Under the pieces are notes generated by a model that had not been told where the DNA came from, did not search any database, and saw nothing but the letters and a program-made list of their open reading frames with translations. This document shows positions 1-9,174 of a DNA stretch of 64,000 nucleotides, one piece after another; the stretch's first letter is position 1, and the number at the start of each line of letters is the position of its first letter. The translations under genes were made by a program, and so were the position numbers. Source of the DNA: Allopusillimonas soli (lineage in GTDB: Bacteria > Pseudomonadota > Gammaproteobacteria > Burkholderiales > Burkholderiaceae_B); assembly GCF_004153445.1 (NCBI RefSeq), contig NZ_SDQC01000001.1, forward strand, positions 868,001 through 932,000. The letters run 5' to 3'.

Positions 1-840
1 ATCCTCGCCCTCGTCGTAAAAGCGATGCGCTTCCCGATTGACCACCACACCCAATGACACGCAGTCGATCCGGGTGCAAATGCCGCCGTCATACAACGGC
101 GCACGCGCGTCGATGGCTACCATGTGCGCCTGGGTGGGGTCGCCTATCTCGTCTGCCCGATGTTCATCGAACATGTGGCGCAGCAGCGTCCCCTGGTTGT
201 AGCGTGTGCCGCGTATCAGGAAGTTGTCGGCCGGCCATTCGCCACGCTCATTGCGGCCCCAGGCCTCGCGCAGCCATTCGCGGTTGGACTCGAATCCGCC
301 GGCGGCGAGAACACAGGCACGGGCTTCGATGCGTTCTGACTCGGTGAACGCCGCCAAAAAACGACCGTCGCGAACCTCCAGCCCATGCACCGGCGAATCG
401 TAGCGTATCTCCACGCCCAGCCGTTCCGCGCTGCGATAGTAGGCATTGACCAGCGCCTTGCCGCCGCCCATGAAAAAGGCATTGGTACGCGCCACGTGCA
501 GTGCGCCGGACAAGGGCGGTTGAAAATGCACGCCGTGCTTGCGCATCCATCCTCTACAGGATGAGGATGCCCGTATCACCAGCCTGGCCAGGTGTTCATT
601 CGTCTGCCCACCGGTAACAGCCAACAGGTCGCGCCAGTATTCTTCTTCCGGATAAGCTTCGACCAGGACATCCTGGGGGGCATCATGCATGCAGCGTAGA
701 TTGCGGGTGTGCTGGGAATTGCCCCCGCGCCATGCGCGCGGCGACGCCTCCAGCAGCATCACGCTCGCACCCGCCTCGCGGGCGCAGAGCGCAGCGCACA
801 GGGCGGCATTGCCGCCGCCGATAACAAGTACATCCAACAT
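1..840 (-). CDS. tcuA: FAD-dependent tricarballylate dehydrogenase TcuA-like (C-terminus outside window)
   Basis: The gene runs off the left edge, so only the first 280 residues are visible. The N-terminus is a Rossmann FAD-binding site (VIGGGNAALCAAL, residues 6-18), followed by RGGNSQHTRNLRCMHDAP and MGGGKALVNAYYRSAERLG. From memory these match the fumarate-reductase-flavoprotein-like enzyme TcuA, which oxidises tricarballylate to cis-aconitate. GGAAG precedes the ATG. The gene lies downstream of a LysR gene on the same strand, with a perfect palindrome (957-977) between them, as expected for a regulator-controlled tcu unit. A TcuB-like electron-transfer partner and a transporter would lie outside the window. 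A related 3-oxosteroid or fumarate-reductase-type flavoprotein is the alternative. Confidence 0.82.
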   Translation of the reverse strand, partial: MLDVLVIGGGNAALCAALCAREAGASVMLLEASPRAWRGGNSQHTRNLRCMHDAPQDVLVEAYPEEEYWRDLLAVTGGQTNEHLARLVIRASSSCRGWMRKHGVHFQPPLSGALHVARTNAFFMGGGKALVNAYYRSAERLGVEIRYDSPVHGLEVRDGRFLAAFTESERIEARACVLAAGGFESNREWLREAWGRNERGEWPADNFLIRGTRYNQGTLLRHMFDEHRADEIGDPTQAHMVAIDARAPLYDGGICTRIDCVSLGVVVNREAHRFYDEGED

Positions 841-956
841 AGTGTCTTCCATATACACCGCACTGCGGACGGAACGCCGTCCCGCGCGGCAACGAGCCGA
901 TACGCTGGCAATGTATCTGGTTTGCTGTTCTCTGGCTACGATGAAAGAGACTATAG

Positions 957-977
957 GTATTCACAAATTGTGAATAC
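957..977. promoter_or_regulatory. Perfect palindrome, probable LysR operator upstream of tcuA-like gene
   Basis: Arms GTATTCACAA (957-966) and TTGTGAATAC (968-977) are a perfect 10-bp inverted repeat around one base. The core TTCACAAATTGTGAA fits the T-N11-A style of LysR boxes. It sits just after the LysR stop codon and about 117 bp before the flavoprotein start, without the T-run a terminator would need. Control by the adjacent LysR protein is inferred from position. Confidence 0.55.
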
Positions 978-979
978 GA

Positions 980-1903
980 TCATGCAACCAAGCTGGCGCC
1001 GGGCCACCTGCCCTGCGCCACCAGCTCGCGCATGACATCGCCCAGCACGATGCGCGCCGCCAATCCCGCAGGAGACAGCTGATCATCGGCCAGACTCGCT
1101 ATGAGATTGCGGCGCACCATGGTGTCGTGATCAAGAGGCAGGCGCAGAAAGTCGGCCTCTTGTGCGCGCACAACCGCGGCGCCCGGCTGTATGGTGGCCG
1201 CCACGCCAGCGTGCACGATATCCATGAGCATGGACAGCCCATCCACCTGAGCCACCACATTGGGCTCCCGGCCATAATGAAAAAATGCGGCGTCAATAAT
1301 GACGCGCAGGCCATGCGATCCGGTGGGCAGAACCAGGGGCAGATCGATGATATCGCTCAGGGATAGGCTGCCCGAAGCCGGCAAGCCGTACAGCGAGGGC
1401 CGCGCAATCACGAAGAGCTGCTCGCTCAGCACCGGGCGCACATTCCAGCCTCGCTGGCTGCCGGCATGGAACAACACTGCCAGATCCAGCTGGCGCCGGC
1501 TCAGCATATGCGCCAGATTACCCGACAGGCTTTCCACCAAATGCAGCCTGACCTCGGGATAGCGTTGCTCCATGGCGCGCAGCAGCGGCACACCCAGCAC
1601 CGAGGATGTGGTGGGGGCCATGCCGATGGTAACCTGGCCAGACAGCCTTGCCGCTCGCGCCGCGTCCGCTGCGTTGGCCGCATGCCGCAGCACCAGCTCA
1701 GCCTCCTGCCTCAAGGCGATGCCCGCCGCGGTGGGCACCACGCCCGTCGACGTGCGCTGCAGCAATCGCGTGCTAAGCTCACTCTCCAGCCGGCTGATCT
1801 GCTGGCTGAGCGCGGAAGTCACCACGCCCAGGTCCTGGGCTGCCCGACCCATGCTGCCCAACTCCACTACCCGCACAAAATAGCGCAGCTGGCGCAGTTC
1901 CAT
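980..1903 (-). CDS. LysR-family transcriptional regulator, probable TcuR-type
   Basis: The 307-residue protein has the full LysR layout. An N-terminal winged HTH starts MELRQLRYFVRVVELGSMGR, with the recognition helix near TSALSQQISRLESEL (residues 29-43), followed by a substrate-binding domain from about residue 90. It is directly upstream of the tcuA-like gene on the same strand, with a palindromic site in the gap, so it probably controls that gene in response to a tricarboxylate or related acid. It starts 13 bp after the end of the DUF4139 gene and might be partly co-transcribed with it. The ligand cannot be read from the sequence. Confidence 0.85.
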   Translation of the reverse strand: MELRQLRYFVRVVELGSMGRAAQDLGVVTSALSQQISRLESELSTRLLQRTSTGVVPTAAGIALRQEAELVLRHAANAADAARAARLSGQVTIGMAPTTSSVLGVPLLRAMEQRYPEVRLHLVESLSGNLAHMLSRRQLDLAVLFHAGSQRGWNVRPVLSEQLFVIARPSLYGLPASGSLSLSDIIDLPLVLPTGSHGLRVIIDAAFFHYGREPNVVAQVDGLSMLMDIVHAGVAATIQPGAAVVRAQEADFLRLPLDHDTMVRRNLIASLADDQLSPAGLAARIVLGDVMRELVAQGRWPGASLVA

Positions 1904-1916
1904 GGCGGCGCCTTTC

Positions 1917-4088
1917 TCAGGCCAACGTCTTGATAAAGGCGGTCATGTTCTCGACTGCCTTTTCAAGATTCGCACGCGCCCGGTTCGCATCGGTACGCAA
2001 GCCGCCAATGCGGTCTTCCTCGGTGGCAAGCATGGTGAGATAGCGTTGTGCCAGCTCGCTCTGGGCCGGGACAGCGGCGAGATTGTCTCGTATGCGCGCC
2101 TGATCCTGTGCCGCCTGCTTCAGCTCAGCCTCTGTCTTGGAAAGCGCTTCCTGCGCCCGCGCCACGGCCGAGCGTAGCTCGGCCAGATGCGCAAGCTGCT
2201 TCGCCGTTTCCGGATCGGCCGCACTGCCCGACCATTGCATCAATGTGTCGGCATCGGCATCGACCAACGAGAAGGTCTCGCTGCGCGTCTGAGACTCGAC
2301 GGCGCTCACCTTGCCTTGCCCGGCGGCCTTCAACACCAGCTTGAGCCGGTAACGGGAAGCCGTCGTGCTGTCGAGCGCGTCGGAAGAAAGTGTCCAGCCC
2401 TGCCGCCTCGGATGCTCGATGATGACGGTGCGCGGCGCGTCAGCCGCGCCGGTGACGGAATAGGTCGTCACAAGTCGGGCCACGCGCTTGATCTTCAATA
2501 CGCCGTCAGCCACGGTCACCTTGCTGACTTCCTCCTGCGGGACACTGTCGCGACGCACCGTGACCTTGGCATCTCCCGCAAAACTGACCATGCGGCTCTC
2601 GCCTTTGGGAATACCCGCAAGCTGCGCATCGCCGACATAGCCTCCCTGATCGTAGACTGTCAGTATCCCGGGAGGCAGGCTCGCCTGGGTATCGTTCTTC
2701 AGGAATAATGCCACGACGGGGTGCGTGCCTTGTTGGCCAGCCTGATAGAGGGAAACACGCTCGGCGTTGATCCGCGCGTCAACAAAAGGCGCCGTATAGG
2801 TTTTGCCTGCGGCCAGCGTCACCATCTCGGGCAGCATGTAGCTTGCACTCGTGTCGCTCTCGACCGCCACGGCCTGTTGCTGGGGGCGCGATGGCGCGAT
2901 GCTGTCTTGCGCCGTCTCGCGCTGCGCTACCCCATTGCGCAGGCCGCGCGCCGCCAGCATGGGAGCTGGAGCAGGGATGGCCTTGGCATGCATGGCAGGC
3001 ACCCCTTTCTCAGAATCCGGGCGCGGCGCCTGGGCGCTCTGCGCCTGAACCGGCACCTCGGGACGCGCGTGCCAATAACGCTTAAACAGTTGCTGCGACA
3101 GCGTGACCGGCTTACCTGACGAAAGCGTAATCTGCACATCGCGCCAATCCTCGCCCGTGGCATTTTCTATGATCGCCCAAGCCTGCAGGCGCGCATGCCC
3201 CTCGTCGTTCGCGATCAGGCGATAAGCCGTCTTCCATACAGGGGCGGGCACGACATAAGACAGGCCCACCGATCTGTCGCCCGTACCCGTCAGCCCGATG
3301 TCGAGCACACGCACCTCGTCGTTTCGTCCCCGGCCGCTGACCAGCGCGGCATGCCTGATCTTCGCGCGCATGGCTGGATCGAGGACATCCAGCGTTGCAT
3401 CGCTGCCCAGCGCCAACGCCTGAATCGCGCCATCGTCCTGCATCACAGACAGAACCGGCGCATGCGTCTCGCTTTCGTCATGGCGTCCGTCCGCAGCGCG
3501 GGCCGCGTCATCGACACCCAGGACCAGACCTTCCACGCTGCGTCCGCCTGAGCGGGCGCGTACCTTTACCCCTTGCAGATCCCTGGCCAAATCAGGCAGT
3601 GAACCCAGATCCTCGCCCGAAAAAGGCAGGCGGCGGAACGTTTCCTCGACAGGCGAGAGGCCGTCCAGACTTACGCTTCCTATCGTGCCCGCCGGATCGC
3701 GCACCACCAGGCTCTTGAGAATGTCGTTCACCTGCTCCAGCGGCACCTGCACGCGCAGCGCCTGGCCGTCGTGCAATTGCACGCTTCGGCTGATTTCCGC
3801 CAGCCCTCCCGAAGACAGGGTAATGGCGTCTATCTTGCCACCGCTGGCCGCGACAACTGTTCGGTCATGGCCGTCTTCTTGTGCCTGATCAATATCGGCT
3901 TGCTGCGCCGGCGGACTACCCGCACGCTCAGTGGAAGGTGACACAGTTGTGCCCGGGGCAGCCCCGCTGGCTTCTTGCGTCGTCGCATTCGCGCCCATAC
4001 AGGCCAATGCCAGCAGCAGCGCCGCCGCGCCGGCCGAAAGTGGCAGGGGACAGCCTCGATGCCGTCCTTGTTGAGAATTCCGCACCAT
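1917..4088 (-). CDS. DUF4139 domain-containing exported protein
   Basis: A 723-residue protein with a signal-peptide-like N-terminus (hydrophobic stretch near residues 15-35 ending in Ala residues). A beta-rich body carries the DUF4139 pattern (SYVVPAPVWKTAYRL, near 270; later AGKTYTAPFVDARINAERVSLYQAG and RQGWTLSSDA). The C-terminus, from about residue 640, is a coiled coil rich in Ala, Glu and Arg. Proteins of this kind lie in the bacterial envelope and their biochemical role is poorly defined. The middle section (about 350-420) is Pro/Ala/Gln-rich and low in complexity, probably a linker. There is no functional tie to the neighbouring tcu genes. Confidence 0.75.
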   Translation of the reverse strand: MVRNSQQGRHRGCPLPLSAGAAALLLALACMGANATTQEASGAAPGTTVSPSTERAGSPPAQQADIDQAQEDGHDRTVVAASGGKIDAITLSSGGLAEISRSVQLHDGQALRVQVPLEQVNDILKSLVVRDPAGTIGSVSLDGLSPVEETFRRLPFSGEDLGSLPDLARDLQGVKVRARSGGRSVEGLVLGVDDAARAADGRHDESETHAPVLSVMQDDGAIQALALGSDATLDVLDPAMRAKIRHAALVSGRGRNDEVRVLDIGLTGTGDRSVGLSYVVPAPVWKTAYRLIANDEGHARLQAWAIIENATGEDWRDVQITLSSGKPVTLSQQLFKRYWHARPEVPVQAQSAQAPRPDSEKGVPAMHAKAIPAPAPMLAARGLRNGVAQRETAQDSIAPSRPQQQAVAVESDTSASYMLPEMVTLAAGKTYTAPFVDARINAERVSLYQAGQQGTHPVVALFLKNDTQASLPPGILTVYDQGGYVGDAQLAGIPKGESRMVSFAGDAKVTVRRDSVPQEEVSKVTVADGVLKIKRVARLVTTYSVTGAADAPRTVIIEHPRRQGWTLSSDALDSTTASRYRLKLVLKAAGQGKVSAVESQTRSETFSLVDADADTLMQWSGSAADPETAKQLAHLAELRSAVARAQEALSKTEAELKQAAQDQARIRDNLAAVPAQSELAQRYLTMLATEEDRIGGLRTDANRARANLEKAVENMTAFIKTLA

Positions 4089-4146
4089 CGATATTTACCC
4101 CCTGTTCGCCAATCAATCTGTGTATACCATGGCGCGCGAGACGCGG

Positions 4147-4737
4147 CTAGCGCTCAGCGGCCTTGATCCATTTGGGTACGGCGGGCGGCTCATACTCTCG
4201 CAATTGGTCCAGCAGCAGCGGCACATTGTCCGCCACCACCAGCATGTCTCGATGCGCCTGCTTCATGAATTGCCGCTCGCACACGTGATCCAGAAATTGA
4301 ATCAAGGCATCATGAAAGCCCGCCACGTTGAGCACTGCGCATGGCTTCCTGTGATATCCCAGTTGCCCCCAGGTCCAGACTTCGAATATCTCCTCCAGCG
4401 TGCCGACACCACCGGGCAAGGCAATGAAACCATCCGACAGTTCCGCCATCATCGCCTTGCGCTGATGCATGGATTCGACAATATGAAGTTCCGTCAAGCC
4501 GGCATGCGCCAGCTCCTTGTCTTTAAGCGACTGCGGCAGAACGCCCGTGACCCGGCCGCCCTCGTGCAAGGCGGCATCGGCCACCACGCCCATCAGACCC
4601 ACGGAAGCGCCACCATATACAAGCTCGATGCCCGCCCGGGCGATGGCCGCACCCAGCAATCCGGCCACTTCCGTATAGGCGGGATCATTTCCACTGCTGG
4701 AACCGCAAAATACGCAAAGACGCTTGAGAACTGGCAT
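4147..4737 (-). CDS. LOG family protein (TIGR00730), nucleoside 5'-monophosphate phosphoribohydrolase
   Basis: A 196-residue Rossmann-type protein with the two LOG signatures: HQRKAMM near residues 91-97 and PGGVGTLEE at 108-116, which bind phosphate and carry the catalytic residues. The N-terminus LKRLCVFCGSSSG is also typical. Family members hydrolyse AMP or cytokinin nucleotides to base plus ribose 5-phosphate. The start MPVLKRL is chosen because AAGGAG lies about 10 bp upstream. A longer in-frame start 15 codons earlier lacks a ribosome site and conserved residues. It is a single gene, back to back with the GntR gene. Confidence 0.88.
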   Translation of the reverse strand: MPVLKRLCVFCGSSSGNDPAYTEVAGLLGAAIARAGIELVYGGASVGLMGVVADAALHEGGRVTGVLPQSLKDKELAHAGLTELHIVESMHQRKAMMAELSDGFIALPGGVGTLEEIFEVWTWGQLGYHRKPCAVLNVAGFHDALIQFLDHVCERQFMKQAHRDMLVVADNVPLLLDQLREYEPPAVPKWIKAAER

Positions 4738-4871
4738 TTGAATAACGCTCCTTGTGGCATTCGGCCATACAGGCCGTGGCATGCCGCCTACTCGATGGGA
4801 AAGGCAAAAGCATAACGCGGCCAGGGAATCAGGGGAAACCTCTATAGGCCGGCCTGCCGGAGTTGATTATC

Positions 4872-4904
4872 TTTTGATCTTTGATGTTTGATCAAAGATC
4901 AAAA
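4872..4904. promoter_or_regulatory. GntR-type operator: 14-bp perfect inverted repeat abutting the regulator start
   Basis: Arms TTTTGATCTTTGAT (4872-4885) and ATCAAAGATCAAAA (4891-4904) pair perfectly around 5 bp. The left part also reads as three tandem heptamers of the form TTTGATS, and the centre is TTTGATCAAA. The site ends two bases before the ATG of the GntR gene, leaving no room for a normal ribosome site. The natural reading is direct autoregulation, with either a leaderless mRNA or very weak initiation. Confidence 0.75.
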
Positions 4905-4906
4905 TA

Positions 4907-5605
4907 ATGGCCAACCCGGAGCTTGTCTCTCTTGAACATACCTCGGTCAATGAGGCGGTGTACCGCCGCCTGCGCGACCGCATCATGCGCGGCGACCATG
5001 CCGCCGGCGAAGTGCTGGGCATCCAGGAACTGGCCGACGCTTTCGGCACCAGCGCCATGCCGGTGCGCGAGGCATTGAGGCGCCTGGCCGCCCAGCGCGC
5101 CGTCGAGCCCATGAGAAGTCGCTCCATGCGTGTGCCCGTCATGTCGCGCGAACGACTGGAGGACATACGCCGAGCGCGCGTGCTGATCGAAGGCACCGTG
5201 ACGGCCTGGGCGGTGGAGAAGATCACGCCCGGCGAACTGGAAGCGCTACACCGCACCGCCGACGACATCGGACAGTCGCTTGCTCGGCCCGAATCGATAC
5301 TCGAAGGGCTCGAATACAACCAGCGCTTTCATTTTTCCATATACAGGGCGGCCCGCTCGGACTCGATGCTGGCCACCATCGAGAGCCTGTGGCTGCAATC
5401 CGGCCCCTACCTGCGCGCCACGCGGCAGCTGATGCACTCCGAGGAAAGACCGATGGCGGAGTTTCACGCGGCCATCGTGGATGCCATCGCGCGCCGGGAC
5501 GCACAACAAGCGCAACAGGCCATGGTGCGGGACATCTGCTGGGCATTCGACAGATTGTGGGATACATGGCCGGAACCGGAAGCCGGCGCTGCAATATCCC
5601 ATTGA
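4907..5605 (+). CDS. GntR-family regulator, FadR subfamily with FCD ligand domain
   Basis: A 232-residue protein. A winged HTH fills residues 13-75 (YRRLRDRIMRGDHAAGEVLGI, then MPVREALRRLAAQRAVE). A helical FCD domain follows from about 85 to 215 (FHFSIYRAARSDSML, EFHAAIVDAIARRDAQQAQQAM). FCD regulators bind small organic acids and control their catabolic genes. It is the first gene of a co-directional series, 23 bp before the IlvD/Edd gene, and should regulate the dehydratase, isomerase, dehydrogenase and TRAP operon. The operator touches its start codon. Confidence 0.9.
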   Translation: MANPELVSLEHTSVNEAVYRRLRDRIMRGDHAAGEVLGIQELADAFGTSAMPVREALRRLAAQRAVEPMRSRSMRVPVMSRERLEDIRRARVLIEGTVTAWAVEKITPGELEALHRTADDIGQSLARPESILEGLEYNQRFHFSIYRAARSDSMLATIESLWLQSGPYLRATRQLMHSEERPMAEFHAAIVDAIARRDAQQAQQAMVRDICWAFDRLWDTWPEPEAGAAISH

Positions 5606-5628
5606 ACCGATATAGACAGGAAACAGGC

Positions 5629-7341
5629 ATGACTCTTCATAAGCATCGTTCGCGCATGGTTACGCAGGGGCTGACCCGGGCGCCGCATCGCGCATTTCTG
5701 CGCGCCACGGGCTACGACGATGCCGCCATGCAGAAATCGGTCGTTGGCATTGTGAGCACCCAGGGCGAGAATACTCCCTGTTCCATGGGCCTCGCACCGC
5801 AGGCCGATCGGGCCCGGCTAGGCGTGGCCGCGGGCGGCGGTGTGCCGGTTTCGTTCTCGACCATCTCCGTGTCCGACGGCACATCCATGAATCATGCCGG
5901 CATGCGCATGAGCCTGCTGTCGCGCGAAACCATCGCCGACAGCGTCGAACTGGTGGTGCGCGGGCATGCCTATGACGGTCTGGTTGCTTTCGCTGGCTGC
6001 GACAAGACGCTGCCCGCCATGATGATGGCCATTGTGCGCCTGAATGTGCCCGCTGTCTTCCTGTACGGCGGGGCCACGCTGCCCGGCTTTGCCCTGGGCA
6101 GACAGGTCACCATACTGGACACCATCGAGGCCGTGGGCAGGGTGCAGCACAACGACATGACGCGTGAGGATCTTGACCGCATGGAGCGAACCTGTACGCC
6201 TTCGGCGGGCTCCTGTCCGGGTCAGTTCACCGCCAACACCATGGCGATGGTCGGCGAGGCGCTGGGGCTGTCTCCGCTGGGTTCGGCCATGATGCCCAAT
6301 GTCTACAGCGAACGGCTGGCCATCGCACAGCAGGCAGGCGCCCAGGTCATGCGCACACTGGAAACCGGCGGGCCGCTGCCTCGCGATCTCGTAACGCTTG
6401 CCAGTCTCGAGAATGCGTGCGCGGCGGTGGCCGCAACGGGCGGCTCCACCAATGCCGCGCTCCATATTCCCGCAATCGCCCACGAGGCGGGCATCCGCTT
6501 CACACTCGAGGATGTGGCGCGGGTGTTCCAGCGTACGCCGCTGATTGCGGATCTGCAGCCTGGCGGGCGCTTTCTCGCCCGTGACCTGCATCAGATCGGT
6601 GGCGTGCCGGTCGTGTTGAAATCGCTGCTCGAAGGCGGCTATGTGAACGGAGACGTTCCGACCCTGGACGGACGCGCGCTACACGAGGCATTGGCCGACG
6701 CGCCAGCGCCCGATGGAGAGGTCGTACGCAGTTGCGCACACGCCATTCACCCTTCGGGCGGCGTCACCGTACTGCAAGGCAATCTGAGCCCAGAAGGCGC
6801 ACTGCTCAAGATTGCCGGCCTGAAATCGCTGGTTTTCTCCGGGCCGGCGCGCGTGTTCGAGAATGAAGAGGCCTGCATGAAGGCCGTATCCGAACGTACG
6901 TACCGTCCCGGCGAGGTGCTGGTGATTCGCAATGAGGGCCCGAAGGGCGGCCCCGGCATGCGGGAAATGCTCAGCGTGACGGCAGCGCTGTACGGCCAGG
7001 GCATGGGCGAGAAAGTGGCCCTGCTGACGGACGGCCGGTTCTCAGGCGCCACGCGCGGTCTCTGCATAGGCTACGTGGGTCCCGAGGCGGCGGCGGGCGG
7101 CCCGATAGGCCTGCTTCGCGACGGAGACATTATTCACATAGACGCCAACCGCAATCGGCTTGATGTCGAGTTAAGCGATGAGGAACTGGCGCGCCGCCGC
7201 GCGGAACATGTGCCTGCGCCGCAGGAGCGGCTGGCTGGCGCACTGGAGAAGTACGCATTACTGGTGCGGCCGGCACACGAAGGCGCAGTCACGCACTCGG
7301 GCGCCGTCCAGTGGCCCTACGAAACACCGGAGGAGGCATGA
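5629..7341 (+). CDS. IlvD/Edd family dehydratase (dihydroxy-acid or sugar-acid dehydratase)
   Basis: A 570-residue Fe-S dehydratase. The cluster cysteines are visible in NTPCSMG (C51), GCDKTLP (C124) and SAGSCPGQ (C196). K126 in CDKTLP corresponds to the carboxylated Lys that helps bind Mg. The family removes water from 2,3-dihydroxy acids or aldonic acids to give 2-oxo acids. Because it sits with an isomerase, a DenD-like dehydrogenase and a TRAP transporter under GntR control, a sugar-acid substrate is more likely than the valine/isoleucine intermediates. AGGAAA lies before the chosen ATG. The open frame reaches back into the GntR gene, but that part does not resemble the family. Confidence 0.85.
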   Translation: MTLHKHRSRMVTQGLTRAPHRAFLRATGYDDAAMQKSVVGIVSTQGENTPCSMGLAPQADRARLGVAAGGGVPVSFSTISVSDGTSMNHAGMRMSLLSRETIADSVELVVRGHAYDGLVAFAGCDKTLPAMMMAIVRLNVPAVFLYGGATLPGFALGRQVTILDTIEAVGRVQHNDMTREDLDRMERTCTPSAGSCPGQFTANTMAMVGEALGLSPLGSAMMPNVYSERLAIAQQAGAQVMRTLETGGPLPRDLVTLASLENACAAVAATGGSTNAALHIPAIAHEAGIRFTLEDVARVFQRTPLIADLQPGGRFLARDLHQIGGVPVVLKSLLEGGYVNGDVPTLDGRALHEALADAPAPDGEVVRSCAHAIHPSGGVTVLQGNLSPEGALLKIAGLKSLVFSGPARVFENEEACMKAVSERTYRPGEVLVIRNEGPKGGPGMREMLSVTAALYGQGMGEKVALLTDGRFSGATRGLCIGYVGPEAAAGGPIGLLRDGDIIHIDANRNRLDVELSDEELARRRAEHVPAPQERLAGALEKYALLVRPAHEGAVTHSGAVQWPYETPEEA

Positions 7342-7357
7342 GCGATATGCGGCCGGA

Positions 7358-8164
7358 ATGCGGGAGCCGGATGTGAAACTGGCAGCCAACCTCACCCTGC
7401 TCTACCCGGGCCTGCCCCTGGAAGAACGGATTGCGCTCGCCGAACGCGACGGCTTCGAAGGGGTGGAGATTCTGTTTCCCTACGACATAACGCCCCGCAC
7501 ATTGCACGGCCTGCTCAAGCGACACGGCCTGACACTTGCGCTGATCAATACGCCGCCAGGCCCCGGCGGCGAGAAAGGCCTTGCGTGCCTGCCGGGGCGC
7601 GAAGAAGAATTCCGCCGCGCCATGCAGGCGGCGCTGGACATATGCCAGGAAACTGGCTGCCGCATTGTTCATGCCATGGCGGGCATGCCCGGCCGCAATG
7701 CAGACCGGCATGCATGCCGCCGGACGCTTGTCGAGAACCTGCGCCTTGCAGCGCCGCTGGCAGCGAAGGCAGGCGTGGCGCTCACACTGGAAGCACTGAA
7801 CAGGCTGGACATGCCAGGCTACTTCTATTATCTGCCCGAGCAGGCCGTCGACATCATCCGCGAAGTCGGAGAGGATGCGGTGCGCTTGCAGTTCGATCTG
7901 TATCACTGTCAGCGCGAGGGCCTGGACCTGGTTAGCACCTTGCATGCCGTGTGGCCATGGGTGCGCCATGTACAGTTTGCGCACCCACAGGGCAGGCATG
8001 AACCCGACCTGTCCGACCCGCAAGTCAAGGCAGCGCTGCGCTGGCTGGTTTGCGAAGGCTATGCCGGCTGGGTTGGCTGCGAGTATGTGCCCCGGGAAGA
8101 TGCGCGCAGCGGGCTCGCATGGCGCAGCAGCTATGACGCGCTACTGCGGAAGGAGCGGTCATGA
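7358..8164 (+). CDS. Sugar phosphate isomerase/epimerase-type TIM barrel, Hyi/OtnI-like
   Basis: A 268-residue AP-endonuclease-2-like barrel. N-terminal KLAANLTLLYPGLPLEERIALAERDGFEGVE resembles hydroxypyruvate isomerase and 2-oxo-tetronate isomerase. The likely metal ligands lie in LTLEALN, LQFDLYH, HVQFAHPQGRHEP and VGCEY. It should interconvert a 2-oxo acid and an aldehyde acid. The start is uncertain: ATG at 7358 or GTG at 7373. The GTG has GGGAG six bases upstream and places the protein start just before the conserved KLAANL. The stop overlaps the next ATG (ATGA), so the two are translationally coupled. Confidence 0.8.
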   Translation: MREPDVKLAANLTLLYPGLPLEERIALAERDGFEGVEILFPYDITPRTLHGLLKRHGLTLALINTPPGPGGEKGLACLPGREEEFRRAMQAALDICQETGCRIVHAMAGMPGRNADRHACRRTLVENLRLAAPLAAKAGVALTLEALNRLDMPGYFYYLPEQAVDIIREVGEDAVRLQFDLYHCQREGLDLVSTLHAVWPWVRHVQFAHPQGRHEPDLSDPQVKAALRWLVCEGYAGWVGCEYVPREDARSGLAWRSSYDALLRKERS

Positions 8165-9165
8165 ATGTGCTGGTGACCGGCGCCAACGGCTATATCGGAC
8201 GCGCGCTTGCCGAGCGCCTGGTCGGCCTGCGGGATCTGCCCGGCTACGGCACCATTGATTGCATAACACTGTGCGATCTGGCGTTCGCGCAGCCGCCAAC
8301 CGACGCGCGCATGCGGCTGGTCGCCGGAGACTTTGCGGACAAAGCCACGCGCGCCGCCATGCTGGATCCCACACCCGATCTCGTATTCCACTTGGCCAGC
8401 ATCGCCAGCGGCCGCGCCGAACTGGATTTCCCCCTAGGCCTGAGCGTCAATCTGGAGGCCGCGATGGGCCTGCTGGAGGCATTGCGCATACAAGGCAATG
8501 CACCCGCTTTGGTCTTCAGCAGCAGCATCGCCGTCTTCGGCGCACCGCTGCCCGGACACGTCGACGACGACACGCAACCGGCGCCCGTGCTGAGCTATGG
8601 TGCGCACAAGCAGGTCATCGAGATACTCCTGGCGGACTATACCCGCCGAGGCTACATCCGGGGCCGCGCCGTGCGCCTGCCCGGCATCGTGCCGCGCCCG
8701 CCCATGTCGAACGGCGCCTGGTCGTTGTTCACCAGCGTCCTCATCCGCTCGCTTATACAGGGCCAATCCTGCACGCTGCCGGTAAGCCCGAAGGCAACAG
8801 TATGGCTGATGTCGCTGTCCTGCTGCATCGACAATCTGCTGCATGCCGCCACACTGGCCGCTCGGCCCGCCGGCGCGCGCATCGCATGGACGCTGCCCGC
8901 GCTGCGCACATCCATAGGCGATATCGTGGCTGCCTGTGACGCCCAGACGGAAGGCGTCTCATCACAGCGGGTGCGCTACAACCCGGATGCACACATCGAA
9001 GCCCAATTCGGCCGACTGCCCCCTCTGGATGCCTCCGACGCGCTTCGGTCGGGTTTTCGCGCGGACCCGGATCTGAACACATTGATGAACCGCGCCCGCC
9101 ACGCCATGCGGGCCGAGCGCGGAACAACGCCGGCCGCCAATGCGGACAATAGACAACAAACCTGA
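8161..9165 (+). CDS. NAD-dependent epimerase/dehydratase family, DenD-like (D-erythronate dehydrogenase type)
   Basis: A 334-residue extended SDR. The nucleotide site is VTGANGYIGRALAERL (5-20), the catalytic Ser lies in VFSSSIAVFGAP, and the Tyr/Lys pair is SYGAHK. The stretch ADYTRRGYIRGRAVRLPGIV is typical of DenD, which oxidises D-erythronate to 2-oxo-D-erythronate. It overlaps the isomerase gene by 4 bp and is followed 9 bp later by a TRAP binding protein. The kinase and aldolase (OtnK, OtnC) that normally complete the erythronate route are absent here, so the exact substrate may differ. Confidence 0.82.
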   Translation: MNVLVTGANGYIGRALAERLVGLRDLPGYGTIDCITLCDLAFAQPPTDARMRLVAGDFADKATRAAMLDPTPDLVFHLASIASGRAELDFPLGLSVNLEAAMGLLEALRIQGNAPALVFSSSIAVFGAPLPGHVDDDTQPAPVLSYGAHKQVIEILLADYTRRGYIRGRAVRLPGIVPRPPMSNGAWSLFTSVLIRSLIQGQSCTLPVSPKATVWLMSLSCCIDNLLHAATLAARPAGARIAWTLPALRTSIGDIVAACDAQTEGVSSQRVRYNPDAHIEAQFGRLPPLDASDALRSGFRADPDLNTLMNRARHAMRAERGTTPAANADNRQQT

Positions 9166-9174
9166 GGAGACAAT

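Noticed and set aside
4872-4904. Tandem heptamers as the start of a repeat array or CRISPR
   Set aside because: Only three short units forming one palindrome beside a GntR gene. An operator explains them fully.
5389-5628. Upstream extension of the IlvD/Edd frame
   Set aside because: It runs through the GntR gene in another frame. The family N-terminus begins at 5629 with a ribosome site.
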